Positions 18,800-27,862 of a DNA stretch of 64,000 bases are shown piece by piece (position 1 is the stretch's first letter; every line of letters begins with the position of its first letter). The stretch lies in assembly GCA_937965795.1 (NCBI GenBank), contig CALCMD010000101.1, positions 62,001-126,000 on the forward strand, in the 5' to 3' direction. The notes below the pieces were generated by a model. That model saw only the letters and a list, made by a program, of their open reading frames with translations, searched no databases and was not told where the DNA came from. The stretch comes from an uncultured Lachnospiraceae bacterium. Its GTDB lineage: Bacteria; Bacillota; Clostridia; Lachnospirales; Lachnospiraceae. The position numbers and the translations under genes were made by a program.

Positions 18800-19918
18800 C
18801 TATTCAGGGTTGGAAACCTCATCCGTTCCCAATACAAACTCCATAACAACCGGATTATGATCCGAATAAGTAAATCCGGCGTCCAGATTTTCCGCCGACG
18901 CCTTTATATTGTCTGAAATCAGAAACCCGTCCACGATTACCGTGTACGTCACGCCTTTTTCATAGGAAATATCCGCTCCCCTGCAAGTCGGAACCTCAAG
19001 TGCATTTTCCGCCCTCACGAAATGATACCCCTCTGCCAGACTGTCGTCCGAAAGCTGATAGACCCATTCCGGAATTTTCTGCTCCGATGGAAACGTATCA
19101 ATCGAATCGGCAATGTCGTGGTTGAAATCCCCTCCCACGATCACATAATGCCCCTGATCCCGCTCCTCTGTCAGCACTTCATTCAGCCTTTCCAACTGCT
19201 TTGCCCGAATGGTTCCTCCTTCATCATAAGCGCTCAGATGTACCTGAATCAGAACCAGCTCTTTTCCGCCTTCCACCGGAAGCCTGCTCACCAGAAAACA
19301 CCTGTCCAGATCGGTAAATTTTGTAAAAAAAGCATCGCTTACCGGAAACTGCCTTCTCATATTTCCAAGAATCTGATATTTGCTGAAGGTCATCATCCCC
19401 GCCTGCACAGACCCATGCGGTTCATAGAACGGATAGAGCAGATAAGCGCTGTGAAAATTATTGGCAAACACCGTTCCGTAATCCGGAAATTCCTTTTCCA
19501 GAATCTCTCTCTGGTTCACCTGGTAGCTTCTCGTCGCCTTTTCATCTACTTCCTGCGTAAAGATAAAATCCGTCCCCTGCTCCTTCAAAAGCTTTACGCT
19601 TCCTTCCGTATTGGCAAGCTCTTCCTCCTTCGACCTCGCCCTCGCATGTTTTCCCGCAGTTTTCGTGCCATTTTTCATCTCTCCGGCGTCCATAAAAAAG
19701 GAGTAGTCATAGGAGTATGCCCCAAATCCGATGTTATAAGTCATAATCCGGTAAGTTTCCCCTTCCTTTATGCGCTCCTGCTTTGGATTCTGCGTGGCAA
19801 GCTCCGTAAAATCTTCAATCCGATCATACTGAACCTGCATATAAATGACATATGCAGCCACCGCCGCCACAAGAACCGCAAAAATTCCCAGAACTATTTT
19901 CCCTGCCTTTTTTACCAA
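18800..19918 (-). CDS. Membrane-anchored endonuclease/exonuclease/phosphatase-family protein
   Basis: 372 residues with an N-terminal membrane helix (KIVLGIFAVLVAAVAAYVIYM). The EEP fold is visible: RIMTYNIGFGAY near residue 57, FTQEVDEK with the metal-binding glutamate, VGGDFNHD, and the terminal YSDHNPVVMEF with the catalytic histidine. Such anchored members act outside the cell on a phosphodiester or phospholipid; the substrate is not known. It precedes the deacetylase gene. Confidence 0.85.
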   Translation of the reverse strand: MVKKAGKIVLGIFAVLVAAVAAYVIYMQVQYDRIEDFTELATQNPKQERIKEGETYRIMTYNIGFGAYSYDYSFFMDAGEMKNGTKTAGKHARARSKEEELANTEGSVKLLKEQGTDFIFTQEVDEKATRSYQVNQREILEKEFPDYGTVFANNFHSAYLLYPFYEPHGSVQAGMMTFSKYQILGNMRRQFPVSDAFFTKFTDLDRCFLVSRLPVEGGKELVLIQVHLSAYDEGGTIRAKQLERLNEVLTEERDQGHYVIVGGDFNHDIADSIDTFPSEQKIPEWVYQLSDDSLAEGYHFVRAENALEVPTCRGADISYEKGVTYTVIVDGFLISDNIKASAENLDAGFTYSDHNPVVMEFVLGTDEVSNPE

Positions 19919-20078
19919 AGAAAGCCCTCCCTCTTACAAAAAGTAATGATAAATTCTATTATAAACAATCACCTAAAAAGCGTCAATCATAAACTTCATC
20001 TGTTTCCCTGTTTTTCCTGCATATCTTCCAGCCTTTGTAAATAGAATGATACAAAATAAATTGTCAGGAGGACTGCTG

Positions 20079-20558
20079 ATGGGTTCAAAAACTAAAATTA
20101 TGGTATTTCGTATGAGGGAGCTGATTTATACCGGAATTTTCCTTGCGCTGGGAATCGTTCTGGTAATACTGCTGATCGTGATGTTCCGCCCCAAATCCAC
20201 CTCCGCTCCAGGCGCCCTTCCTTCTGAGGGTAAGGACAGTTCTTCCGTTTCTCAGGCAAAATATACGCCCGGCGTCTATACAACTCCGGTTACTCTGAAC
20301 AACAATGCCCTGGACGTGGAGGTGACTGTGGACAGCGACCACATCAATTCTATACGTCTGGTAAATCTGAGCGATACCGTGACGACTATGTATCCTCTCG
20401 TACAGCCTGCCCTGGATGAGATCGCCGGGCAAATCTGTGAAAAACAGTCAACGGAAGGCATTACATATTCCGAGGACAGCCGTTATACTTCCCAGGTACT
20501 CTTAGGGGCCGTGGAATCCGCTCTGGAAACCGCCCGGAAAAAAGCGCCTTCAGACTGA
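20079..20558 (+). CDS. Membrane-anchored protein with an FMN-binding-like domain
   Basis: 159 residues from ATG 20079 behind AGGAGG. An N-terminal membrane helix (IYTGIFLALGIVLVILLIVMF) is followed by a serine-rich linker and a compact domain with YTPGVYTTPV, VEVTVDSDHINSIRLVNL and a closing QVLLGAVESAL. The pattern resembles FMN-bind domains, but the flavinylated Thr/Ser motif is not clear. Divergent from the EEP gene; function unknown. Confidence 0.6.
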   Translation: MGSKTKIMVFRMRELIYTGIFLALGIVLVILLIVMFRPKSTSAPGALPSEGKDSSSVSQAKYTPGVYTTPVTLNNNALDVEVTVDSDHINSIRLVNLSDTVTTMYPLVQPALDEIAGQICEKQSTEGITYSEDSRYTSQVLLGAVESALETARKKAPSD

Positions 20559-20575
20559 CCGCAGGCCGTGCTCCT

Positions 20576-20628
20576 GACATTTCAAAGCGGGTCTGCCGAC
20601 TGCGGCATAACACCTGCTTTGGAATGTC
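20576..20628. repeat. Long imperfect inverted repeat between convergent genes
   Basis: GACATTTCAAAGCGGGT (20576–20592) is matched by ACCTGCTTTGGAATGTC (20612–20628), enclosing a smaller TGCCG/CGGCA hairpin. It lies between two convergent genes and probably ends transcription from both sides, although neither side has a clear T run. Confidence 0.5.
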
Positions 20629-20642
20629 CATATGCAAGGCTT

Positions 20643-20873
20643 TTACATCATTTCTTTTAATTCCCGGATCAGCGCCATATCTTCTTCCGTAAGCCGGATA
20701 TTGGAGGCGAGTGTCTCTCCTTCCGGCGTCGTCACGCTGATTTCCATCACCGTGCCTTCTCTCAGCGCTTTCTGCGAAACTGCCTCGAAAAATTTCGGGA
20801 GTTTGGGATGTCTTCCCGTAAATTCATTCCAGGCATTTTTCATCTGCATCAATTTCATCGGATTGATATTCAT
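20643..20873 (-). CDS. Small conserved-looking protein of unknown function
   Basis: 76 residues: MNINPMKLMQMKNAWNEFTG followed by a helix and a short beta-rich part (TVMEISVTTPEGETL), ending in a helix with EEDMALIREL. The ATG follows AGGAGAAAGG. It starts 20 bases after the nadE stop on the same strand, so it is co-transcribed with it. No domain is recognised. Confidence 0.65.
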   Translation of the reverse strand: MNINPMKLMQMKNAWNEFTGRHPKLPKFFEAVSQKALREGTVMEISVTTPEGETLASNIRLTEEDMALIRELKEMM

Positions 20874-20892
20874 ATGCCTTTCTCCTCCATCT

Positions 20893-22806
20893 TTACCCTA
20901 ATCTGTTCAGGTCCTCCTGCCAGAGCCTTACGCACGCGTCGCTCGGCATACGGAGATCCCCTCTGGGCGAAACCGCCACAGTCCCCACTTTCGGCCCGTC
21001 CGGCAGACACGATCTTTTAAACTGCTGCGAGAAAAACCGCCAATAGAACTTTTTCAGCCATTTTAAAATGGTTTCTCTGTCATATATCCCTGCAAAAGCA
21101 ATCTTCGCCATCCGGAATATCTTATGCGGTGCAAATCCAAAGCGCAGTACATAATACAGAAAGAAATCATGAAGTTCATACGGCCCCACCAAATCCTCCG
21201 TTTTCTGAGAAATCTTTCCGTCTTTCGGTGGAAGCAGTTCCGGGCTTACGGGAGTATCCAACACATCCAGAAGAATTTCTGACAGCTTTTCGTTCTGGCT
21301 GGTTTCTGCATAATAGCGTACCAGATGACGCACCAGCGTCTTTGGAACGGAAGCATTGACTCCATACATGGACATATGATCTCCATTATAGGTAGCCCAT
21401 CCAAGCGCAAGCTCTGACATGTCCCCGGTTCCAATAACCATTCCTCCCGTCTGATTGGCAATATCCATCAAAATCTGGGTGCGTTCTCTCGCCTGCCCGT
21501 TTTCATACGTCACGTCATGCTTATCCGGGTCATGGCCGATGTCACGGAAATGAATGTTCACCGCCTCCCGGATATCCACTTCCCTAAGCGTCGCTCCCAG
21601 CGTGTGCGTCAGCTCACAGGCGTTCGTATACGTGCGGTCCGTCGTTCCGAAACATGGCATCGTTACTGCCGTAATGCACGTTCTCGGAAGTTCCAGAAGA
21701 TCAAACGCTTTCGCCGTCACCAGCAGAGCCAGCGTAGAATCCAGGCCGCCGGAGATTCCCACCACGGCGCTCTTGCATCCTGTATGCTCCAGACGCTTTT
21801 TTAATCCCATCGCCTGAATGGATAAAATCTCCTCGCACCGTCTGTCCCTGTCCTTCTTTCCACTTGGGACAAAGGGCGCCGGGTCAATAAAACGGGTGAT
21901 CTTCGTCTCCTCCCTTTTCAGGCGGAACGGGACTTTTTCATATTCCTCCTGCTCCCCGCAGGCAAAGGTCGTCATCCTCCTGCGCTCCGCACGCAGCTTT
22001 TTCACATCAATATCCCCAAAGACCGTTTCGTTGGCAAAACGCTTCGACTGCTTCAACAGCGTTCCATTCTCAGCAATCAGACTGTGCCCGCCAAAGACCA
22101 GATCAGTGGAGGATTCTCCTTCCCCGGCGCTGGCATAGACATAGCCGCAGACCAGCCGCGCCGACTGCCCCGTCACCAACGCTTTCCGGTACTGGTTTTT
22201 TCCTGTGATCTCATCACTGGCAGACAGATTGACGATCACCGTGGCTCCTGCCAGCGCATGACGGATGCTCGGAGGCTCCGGCACCCAAAGGTCCTCACAG
22301 ATCTCCGCCGAAACGCACAGCCCCTCCAGATCCCTGCATACAAAAAGCTGATTCATACCGAAGGGAACCGGATATCCTTTATAATCGACCCATTCCACCG
22401 TACGCCGCCCCGGTTCAAAATGGCGCAGTTCATAAAATTCTTTATAATTGGGAAGATAACGCTTCGGCACAAGCCCCAGAAGCTGTCCATCGCTTACCGC
22501 CGCCGCCACATTGTAGAGCTTTCCTTCTTTTTCCCACGGCAGTCCCACGAAAACCAGCGCATCCTTTTTTCTGGTATGAAGAATTACCTGGTAAAGCGCG
22601 TTCTTCGCCTCCTCAAGCAGCAGTTCCTGCCAAAACAAATCCTCGCAGGTATAGCCTGCCAGACACAGCTCCGGGAATACGATCAGCTTTGCCCCCGCAG
22701 CCACCGCCTCATCGATGCTTTCACAAATGACCTCCGCATTGTACATACAGTCTGCAACCTTTATTTTCGGCGTGACTGCCGCCGTCTTGATAAATCCATC
22801 AAACAT
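20893..22806 (-). CDS. nadE: Glutamine-dependent NAD+ synthase
   Basis: 637 residues, the length of the two-domain enzyme. It makes NAD+ from deamido-NAD+, ATP and glutamine-derived ammonia. The N-terminal nitrilase-type amidase has its Glu/Lys/Cys set in FPELCLAGYTC, WEKEGKLYN and SAEICEDLW. The C-terminal synthetase has the ATP pyrophosphatase loop GISGGLDSTLAL near residue 350 and GTGDMSELALGW. Confidence 0.95.
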   Translation of the reverse strand: MFDGFIKTAAVTPKIKVADCMYNAEVICESIDEAVAAGAKLIVFPELCLAGYTCEDLFWQELLLEEAKNALYQVILHTRKKDALVFVGLPWEKEGKLYNVAAAVSDGQLLGLVPKRYLPNYKEFYELRHFEPGRRTVEWVDYKGYPVPFGMNQLFVCRDLEGLCVSAEICEDLWVPEPPSIRHALAGATVIVNLSASDEITGKNQYRKALVTGQSARLVCGYVYASAGEGESSTDLVFGGHSLIAENGTLLKQSKRFANETVFGDIDVKKLRAERRRMTTFACGEQEEYEKVPFRLKREETKITRFIDPAPFVPSGKKDRDRRCEEILSIQAMGLKKRLEHTGCKSAVVGISGGLDSTLALLVTAKAFDLLELPRTCITAVTMPCFGTTDRTYTNACELTHTLGATLREVDIREAVNIHFRDIGHDPDKHDVTYENGQARERTQILMDIANQTGGMVIGTGDMSELALGWATYNGDHMSMYGVNASVPKTLVRHLVRYYAETSQNEKLSEILLDVLDTPVSPELLPPKDGKISQKTEDLVGPYELHDFFLYYVLRFGFAPHKIFRMAKIAFAGIYDRETILKWLKKFYWRFFSQQFKRSCLPDGPKVGTVAVSPRGDLRMPSDACVRLWQEDLNRLG

Positions 22807-22841
22807 CTCCCATTCCTCCGAGTTCTTTTCTATGCGTCAAA

Positions 22842-23723
22842 TCACGATCTGCTCTGCTTTAAAATCCGCTTCAAATCCTCCACCCCGAATTCATAATCCG
22901 AATTGCAGAAATGACAATTCAAATTTACCGGCTTTCCATCCGCAATCATCTTTTTCAGCTCCTGCTGCCCGATGCTGATCAGCGCCTTCTCCACTCTCCC
23001 CCGGCTGCAATTACAGAAAAACCGTGTGGGCATCGTATCCTTGATTTCCAGTCCGAAATCGCCTAAAATCTGCTCCAGAATCTGCTCCGGCGACATCCCC
23101 GCATCCAGCATAGACGTGACTGAAGTAATCTCCGCCAGCTTTTTCTCCAGTGCGTCAATGATCTTCTCATCCGTAAACGGCATAAGCTGAAGGATAAAGC
23201 CTCCCGCCTGTTTGACTGTATTATTATGTTCCATGAGAACTCCCAGACCGACAGAGGACGGCACCTGCTCAGAAGTGGCAAAATAATAGGTCAGATCTTC
23301 TGCGATCTCGCCCGTCTGGAGCATGGTCTGTCCTACATATGGTTCTTTCAGTCCCATGTCCTTAATGACACGGAGCATTCCCCCTCCCACGGCTTTCGCC
23401 ACGTCCAGTTTTCCTTTTTCGTTCGCATGCAGGATGACGTCCGGATGATTCACGTATCCCTTCACATTTCCCTGGCTGTCCGCCGTCACCGTGATTCCTC
23501 CGACCGGGCCTCTTCCCTGCACCTGCAACGTCAGGATGTCCTTCTCCCCTTTCATCATGACTCCCATCATGGCCCCGGCAGTCAGAAGCCTTCCCAGAGC
23601 CGCAGTTGCCACAGGGCTTGTATTATGCGCCGCCCGCGCAGCTTCCACCGTCTCCCTGGTCGTCGCCGCAAAAGCCCGAATCTGGCTGTCCGCCGCAGTC
23701 GCCCGAACAATATAGTCTGTCAT
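22842..23723 (-). CDS. hslO: Redox-regulated chaperone Hsp33
   Basis: 293 residues. Hsp33 is a holdase activated by oxidation. The substrate-binding domain starts MTDYIVRATAADSQIRAF. The C-terminal zinc centre is CNCSRG near residue 240 and CHFC near residue 272, the CxC/CxxC thiol switch. Its start codon overlaps the stop of the methyltransferase gene by four bases, so the two are coupled. Confidence 0.95.
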   Translation of the reverse strand: MTDYIVRATAADSQIRAFAATTRETVEAARAAHNTSPVATAALGRLLTAGAMMGVMMKGEKDILTLQVQGRGPVGGITVTADSQGNVKGYVNHPDVILHANEKGKLDVAKAVGGGMLRVIKDMGLKEPYVGQTMLQTGEIAEDLTYYFATSEQVPSSVGLGVLMEHNNTVKQAGGFILQLMPFTDEKIIDALEKKLAEITSVTSMLDAGMSPEQILEQILGDFGLEIKDTMPTRFFCNCSRGRVEKALISIGQQELKKMIADGKPVNLNCHFCNSDYEFGVEDLKRILKQSRS

Positions 23724-24499
23724 ATCTCTTTCTTTCCTTTCTCTCTGGCAATGAAATAAAGTCTCTCGCTATCCGCTCCCGGCGCTTCCTCGGTAAACGC
23801 ATCGTAGACCGCCAAAAACTCCATTCCCGCCTCCGTCAGCAGTCTCTTTATCGTATCTATCCCATAGGTTTTCTGAAAATGTGTTTCCGTATACCTCCGA
23901 AACAGTCCATTTTTCTCTTTTTTGAAAATTGTCAGGTCATATTCATTGACCTGCTCCTCCTCATACCAGGTATTTTCCCAGATAAAACTGCATTCCTCCC
24001 GGCTTTCGGCAATGGTCGTATCTCCCAAAAGCTCCCTGTATTTATAATCCGTGTTCAGATCAAAGACGAAAATCCCGCCGGGGTCCAGATAATTGTTCAC
24101 CAGACAAAACACCTGCCGCAGTTCTTCTTCCGTCAGAATATAGTTCATGGCGTCACAAATACTCACCACTGCCCGCACGGTGCCATAAAGCTCGAATTCC
24201 CGCATATCCTGAAGCAGATAGAGAATGTCATGGCCGGAGTTTCTTTTCTTTTCCTGTGCAATCTCCAGCATGTCCTCCGAGACGTCCACGCCAATCATAT
24301 CATATCCCTCGCCGGCCAAAAGCTCCGTAAGGCTTCCCGTACCGCACCCCAGGTCAAGGACAAGCCCTTCCTTTATGCCATGTTTTTTCAAAAGTCCCGT
24401 GACATATACGCTCCACGCTTCATAAGGTACATTATCCATGAACGTATCATAAACAGAAGCGAATGACTCATAGACGCCAGATTCATAATCATTTTCCAT
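23720..24499 (-). CDS. Class I SAM-dependent methyltransferase
   Basis: 259 residues from ATG 24499 (GAGG nine bases upstream). Motif I of the Rossmann methyltransferase fold is VLDLGCGTGSLTELLA near residue 40, followed by IGVDVSEDML and, later, a PGGIFVFDLNT strand. The N terminus (YESFASVYDTFMDNVPYEAW) is typical of a common Firmicute small-molecule methyltransferase group. Substrate unknown. Coupled to hslO. Confidence 0.85.
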   Translation of the reverse strand: MENDYESGVYESFASVYDTFMDNVPYEAWSVYVTGLLKKHGIKEGLVLDLGCGTGSLTELLAGEGYDMIGVDVSEDMLEIAQEKKRNSGHDILYLLQDMREFELYGTVRAVVSICDAMNYILTEEELRQVFCLVNNYLDPGGIFVFDLNTDYKYRELLGDTTIAESREECSFIWENTWYEEEQVNEYDLTIFKKEKNGLFRRYTETHFQKTYGIDTIKRLLTEAGMEFLAVYDAFTEEAPGADSERLYFIAREKGKKEI

Positions 24500-24543
24500 C
24501 ACGCAAATCCTCACTGTACTGCAAATTTATCTCTTATCCGAAA

Positions 24544-25611
24544 CTACATTTCCTGCCTTTTTATATATTTCTCCAGAAAATGAATCAGGCAGTCCATCTC
24601 TTCATCGGTTCCGATGGATACCCTTAAATAATTGTCAATCCTCGGTTTGTTAAAATACCGGACATAAATCTTCTTGATCTTCAAAGCCTCAAAAAGCTCC
24701 CTTGCGGCAATGTTTGGATGTGTCATAAACAGAAAATTTGCCCTGGAATCCTGAAACCGGAATCCCAGCTCCTTTAACTTCTTCTTCACCCTTTCTCTGG
24801 TCGCAGTAATTTTCCCCGTGGTTTCCTCAAAGTACGCTTTGTCCTTTACGGCCTCCACCGCTGCCGCCAGCGTCGGCGCATTCATCGTGTACGAATTAAA
24901 GGAATATTTTACATCATTCAGATATTTGATGAGCGTCTTATTTCCCATTGCGTATCCTACCCGCATTCCCGCCAGGGAACGGGATTTGGAAAAGGTCTGC
25001 ACCACCAGAAGATTATCATATTGATTGATTAGTTCCAACGCCGATCTTCCGCCAAAATCAATATAAGCTTCATCCACGATCACGACCACATCCTGATTGT
25101 GCGAGATAATATCCTCCACATCCTCCAGACTCTGGCACATGCCCGTCGGGGCGTTCGGATTCGGAAAGATCACACCTCCGTTTGGCCTGTAGTAATCTTC
25201 CTTTACAATCTCAAAATCTGCGTTCAGCGGCTGGCATTCATACGGTATCCGGAACACGTCCGCCCATACATCATAAAAGGAATATGTAATATCCGGAAAG
25301 AAAACCGGCTTTTCGGAATGAAAAAACGTCAAAAAGCACATCGCCAGCACATCATCCGAGCCGACCCCCACAAAAACCTGTTCCGGCTCCAGATGATAAT
25401 ATCCGGCAAGCTCCTCGACCAGAGCGCCGCAGGAAGGGTCGGGATAGCGCCTTAAGCTGTCCGCATCCAGCTCTCTTAAAGCCTTCGCCACACCGGGCGC
25501 AGGCGGATAAGGATTTTCATTTGTATTTAACTTGATGATTCCCATCTGCTTCGGCTGTTCTCCCGGCACATAGGGAATCACCTTTCGTATATTTTTCTCC
25601 CAGCTTCTCAT
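24544..25611 (-). CDS. hisC: Histidinol-phosphate aminotransferase
   Basis: 355 residues, class I/II PLP aminotransferase fold. Visible: TNENPYPPAPGV near the start (substrate loop), NPNAPTG, the YIDFGG strand and the PLP lysine in QTFSKSRSLAGMRVGYA. It converts imidazole-acetol phosphate to histidinol phosphate; no other his genes are nearby. It overlaps the next aminotransferase gene by four bases. Confidence 0.85.
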   Translation of the reverse strand: MRSWEKNIRKVIPYVPGEQPKQMGIIKLNTNENPYPPAPGVAKALRELDADSLRRYPDPSCGALVEELAGYYHLEPEQVFVGVGSDDVLAMCFLTFFHSEKPVFFPDITYSFYDVWADVFRIPYECQPLNADFEIVKEDYYRPNGGVIFPNPNAPTGMCQSLEDVEDIISHNQDVVVIVDEAYIDFGGRSALELINQYDNLLVVQTFSKSRSLAGMRVGYAMGNKTLIKYLNDVKYSFNSYTMNAPTLAAAVEAVKDKAYFEETTGKITATRERVKKKLKELGFRFQDSRANFLFMTHPNIAARELFEALKIKKIYVRYFNKPRIDNYLRVSIGTDEEMDCLIHFLEKYIKRQEM

Positions 25612-26807
25612 TCTGTCTCCTCCCCGCCAAGCTCTTTCATCAGCCTTGCAAAATGCGGCAGCGCTTTTTGAATCATCTCATAGGACACACAATACGCCAG
25701 ACGCACATATCCCGGACAGGCAAAGGAACTGCCCGGCACCAGCAGGAGGTGATACTTCTTTGCCGCCTCGCAGAACTCCTTCTCATCCTCCAGAGGCGAT
25801 TTTACAAAGAGATAAAACGCTCCCTGCGGTTTGATACAGGTCAGTCCCAGCTTCTTTAAGCCCTCGTACAGCAGTTCCCGGTTTCTGTCATAATATTCCA
25901 CATCCACCCTGGCGTCCAGACAGTGCATAATGACCCTCTGAAACAGAGACGGCGCATTGACATATCCCAGGATTCTCGTCGCCACGCTTGCTGCGGCGCG
26001 GACATTTTCGCCATCGTCCAGTTCATCCGGCAGTACCAGGTATCCGATCCGCTCTCCCGGAAGAGATAAGGATTTACTGAAGGAATACCCGACAATGGTA
26101 TTCTCATAATATTTCGTCAGATAAGGCGCCTCGTTTCCGTCATATACCAGCTCACGGTACGGCTCGTCGGAAATCAGATAAATACTGGCGCCATATTCCT
26201 GCTGCTTTTTCCTGAGAATATCCGCCAGTCCTATGATCGTCTCCTCTGCGTAAATGACCCCGGTCGGGTTATTCGGCGTATTCACAATCACCGCTTTCGT
26301 CCTCGGCGTGATCCGCTCCTCAAAAGCTTTCAGATCCGGCTGAAAGTCCGCCGTGTTCGGCGGTACTGCCACCAGCACTCCGTCATAATTCGTCACATAA
26401 GCACGATACTCACCAAAATAAGGAGCAAACGTCACGACTTCATCTCCCGGATTCAGAAGCGTTTTCATAATGACGTTCATTCCTCCTGCGGCTCCTGTCG
26501 TCATCACGATATTTTCCATGTGGAATGCCGTCCCGAAACGCTGGTTCAGGAAATCCGCAATCGCCGCGCGCACATCCTCATAGCCTGGATTCTCCATATA
26601 CCCGTGGACAAATACGGAATCTTCCTCCTCCAGAATCTGATAAATTGCCTCCTTTACTTCCTTTGGCGCCGGGACATTCGGATTGCCCAGGCTGAAATCA
26701 TAGACATTTTCCGCCCCGTAGACAGAGGCAAGTCTTTTTCCCTCCTCGAACATCGCCCGGATTGCCGAACTTCCCTCCACATACGCTGTCATTTTTTCTG
26801 AAATCAT
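25608..26807 (-). CDS. Class I/II pyridoxal-phosphate aminotransferase (aspartate-aminotransferase-like)
   Basis: 399 residues. Motifs: YDFSLGNPNVPAP near the start, VNTPNNPTGVIY, the strand YLISDEPYREL, and the PLP lysine in GYSFSKSLSLPGERIGYL. The most likely activity is transamination of aspartate or an aromatic amino acid. It is upstream of and coupled to hisC, and directly downstream of the DUF2156 gene. Specificity cannot be set from the sequence. Confidence 0.85.
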   Translation of the reverse strand: MISEKMTAYVEGSSAIRAMFEEGKRLASVYGAENVYDFSLGNPNVPAPKEVKEAIYQILEEEDSVFVHGYMENPGYEDVRAAIADFLNQRFGTAFHMENIVMTTGAAGGMNVIMKTLLNPGDEVVTFAPYFGEYRAYVTNYDGVLVAVPPNTADFQPDLKAFEERITPRTKAVIVNTPNNPTGVIYAEETIIGLADILRKKQQEYGASIYLISDEPYRELVYDGNEAPYLTKYYENTIVGYSFSKSLSLPGERIGYLVLPDELDDGENVRAAASVATRILGYVNAPSLFQRVIMHCLDARVDVEYYDRNRELLYEGLKKLGLTCIKPQGAFYLFVKSPLEDEKEFCEAAKKYHLLLVPGSSFACPGYVRLAYCVSYEMIQKALPHFARLMKELGGEETE

Positions 26808-26808
26808 C

Positions 26809-27708
26809 TTATCTGTCCCCTTTCCATCTTGCGATTCCTTTCTCGATCAGAAAAACCGGATGGTAAGAAAGCTTCGCCTGCCGAAGTCCTTCGGCGCCTG
26901 TGTCCTCCTCCCGGTTCACATAGGTAAATCCTTCCGTCTCATGAAGCACAAACTGCTGGTTTATCATCGTGTAAGCCCCCGGCACGTCAGAAAATGCCTT
27001 CTCAATATGCACCACCACGGTATCTTCATTCACCGGCTCCCCGATGGAAAACGCCACGACACGGCCCCCGGCGCGGAGCAGGCCGCCGCGCATCCCAAGC
27101 TCGTCAAACAGCCGCAGATAATTCAGCGCCACGCAAAGCTCGGCCGCTTTCTCCTGATCCTCCTCACATCCATTCTCTTTTCTCCACTGTAAAGCCATCT
27201 GAAAGCATTCTTCCTTATTTTCTTCTGTGATTGGCTCATAGCTCCAGTCCGGATACATTCTTTTGAATTTATTCACATGGTTTTTCTTTCCGTGATACTT
27301 TTTTCCTGAAAGATTCGCCAGTTTCTCTCTTTCATATACATAATCAGCTGCATCCCTGTCATACTCGATTTCAAATGCGCCGGGATACAGCCTGTCCATC
27401 ATGGCAAACTGCTCTTTCGTCACCAGATGATAATGATACTTAAGCCCCTGCTCTTCGCACCATGCGTCAATCGCCTCCATCGCGCGCTTTACATTTTTTT
27501 CCTCCCCCAGCGGAAAAGTAAATCCCGGTTCTTTCTCTTTTGATTTATAGATCAGCATATCTTCCATAATAGCGAACTCTACGCCATAATGTCTGGACCA
27601 GAGATAAGTGTTTGCAAATGTAAGCTCACAGCTTCGGGAATTCTGCTTATGCAGATAGCTTTCAATCTGCTCCTTATCCTCCAGCTCCGGTCTTTTAAAT
27701 TCAATCAT
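26809..27708 (-). CDS. DUF2156 (phosphatidylglycerol lysyltransferase C-terminal-like) protein
   Basis: 299 residues with the two-lobed GNAT-like fold of DUF2156. Visible: RSCELTFANTYLWSRHYGVE at the start, KKNHVNKFKRMYPDWSYEPI in the middle, and FTYVNREEDTGAEGLRQAKL, HPVFLIEK near the end. These domains transfer aminoacyl groups from tRNA in MprF; the stand-alone versions have no proven substrate. Co-directional with and one base from the aminotransferase gene. Confidence 0.85.
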   Translation of the reverse strand: MIEFKRPELEDKEQIESYLHKQNSRSCELTFANTYLWSRHYGVEFAIMEDMLIYKSKEKEPGFTFPLGEEKNVKRAMEAIDAWCEEQGLKYHYHLVTKEQFAMMDRLYPGAFEIEYDRDAADYVYEREKLANLSGKKYHGKKNHVNKFKRMYPDWSYEPITEENKEECFQMALQWRKENGCEEDQEKAAELCVALNYLRLFDELGMRGGLLRAGGRVVAFSIGEPVNEDTVVVHIEKAFSDVPGAYTMINQQFVLHETEGFTYVNREEDTGAEGLRQAKLSYHPVFLIEKGIARWKGDR

Positions 27709-27862
27709 AATCTCCTTTTTCTCCTATTGTATGTCTGTATCTTATGATTTTCTGCCATGCAATACAAATAAGCGCTATCCAGCGGCTGTCTTTTCGAACG
27801 CACGCTTCCCTGCTGCTTTCCCGTCAAAGAAAACCCCTGGATACTCCCTTACCGGAATCCTT

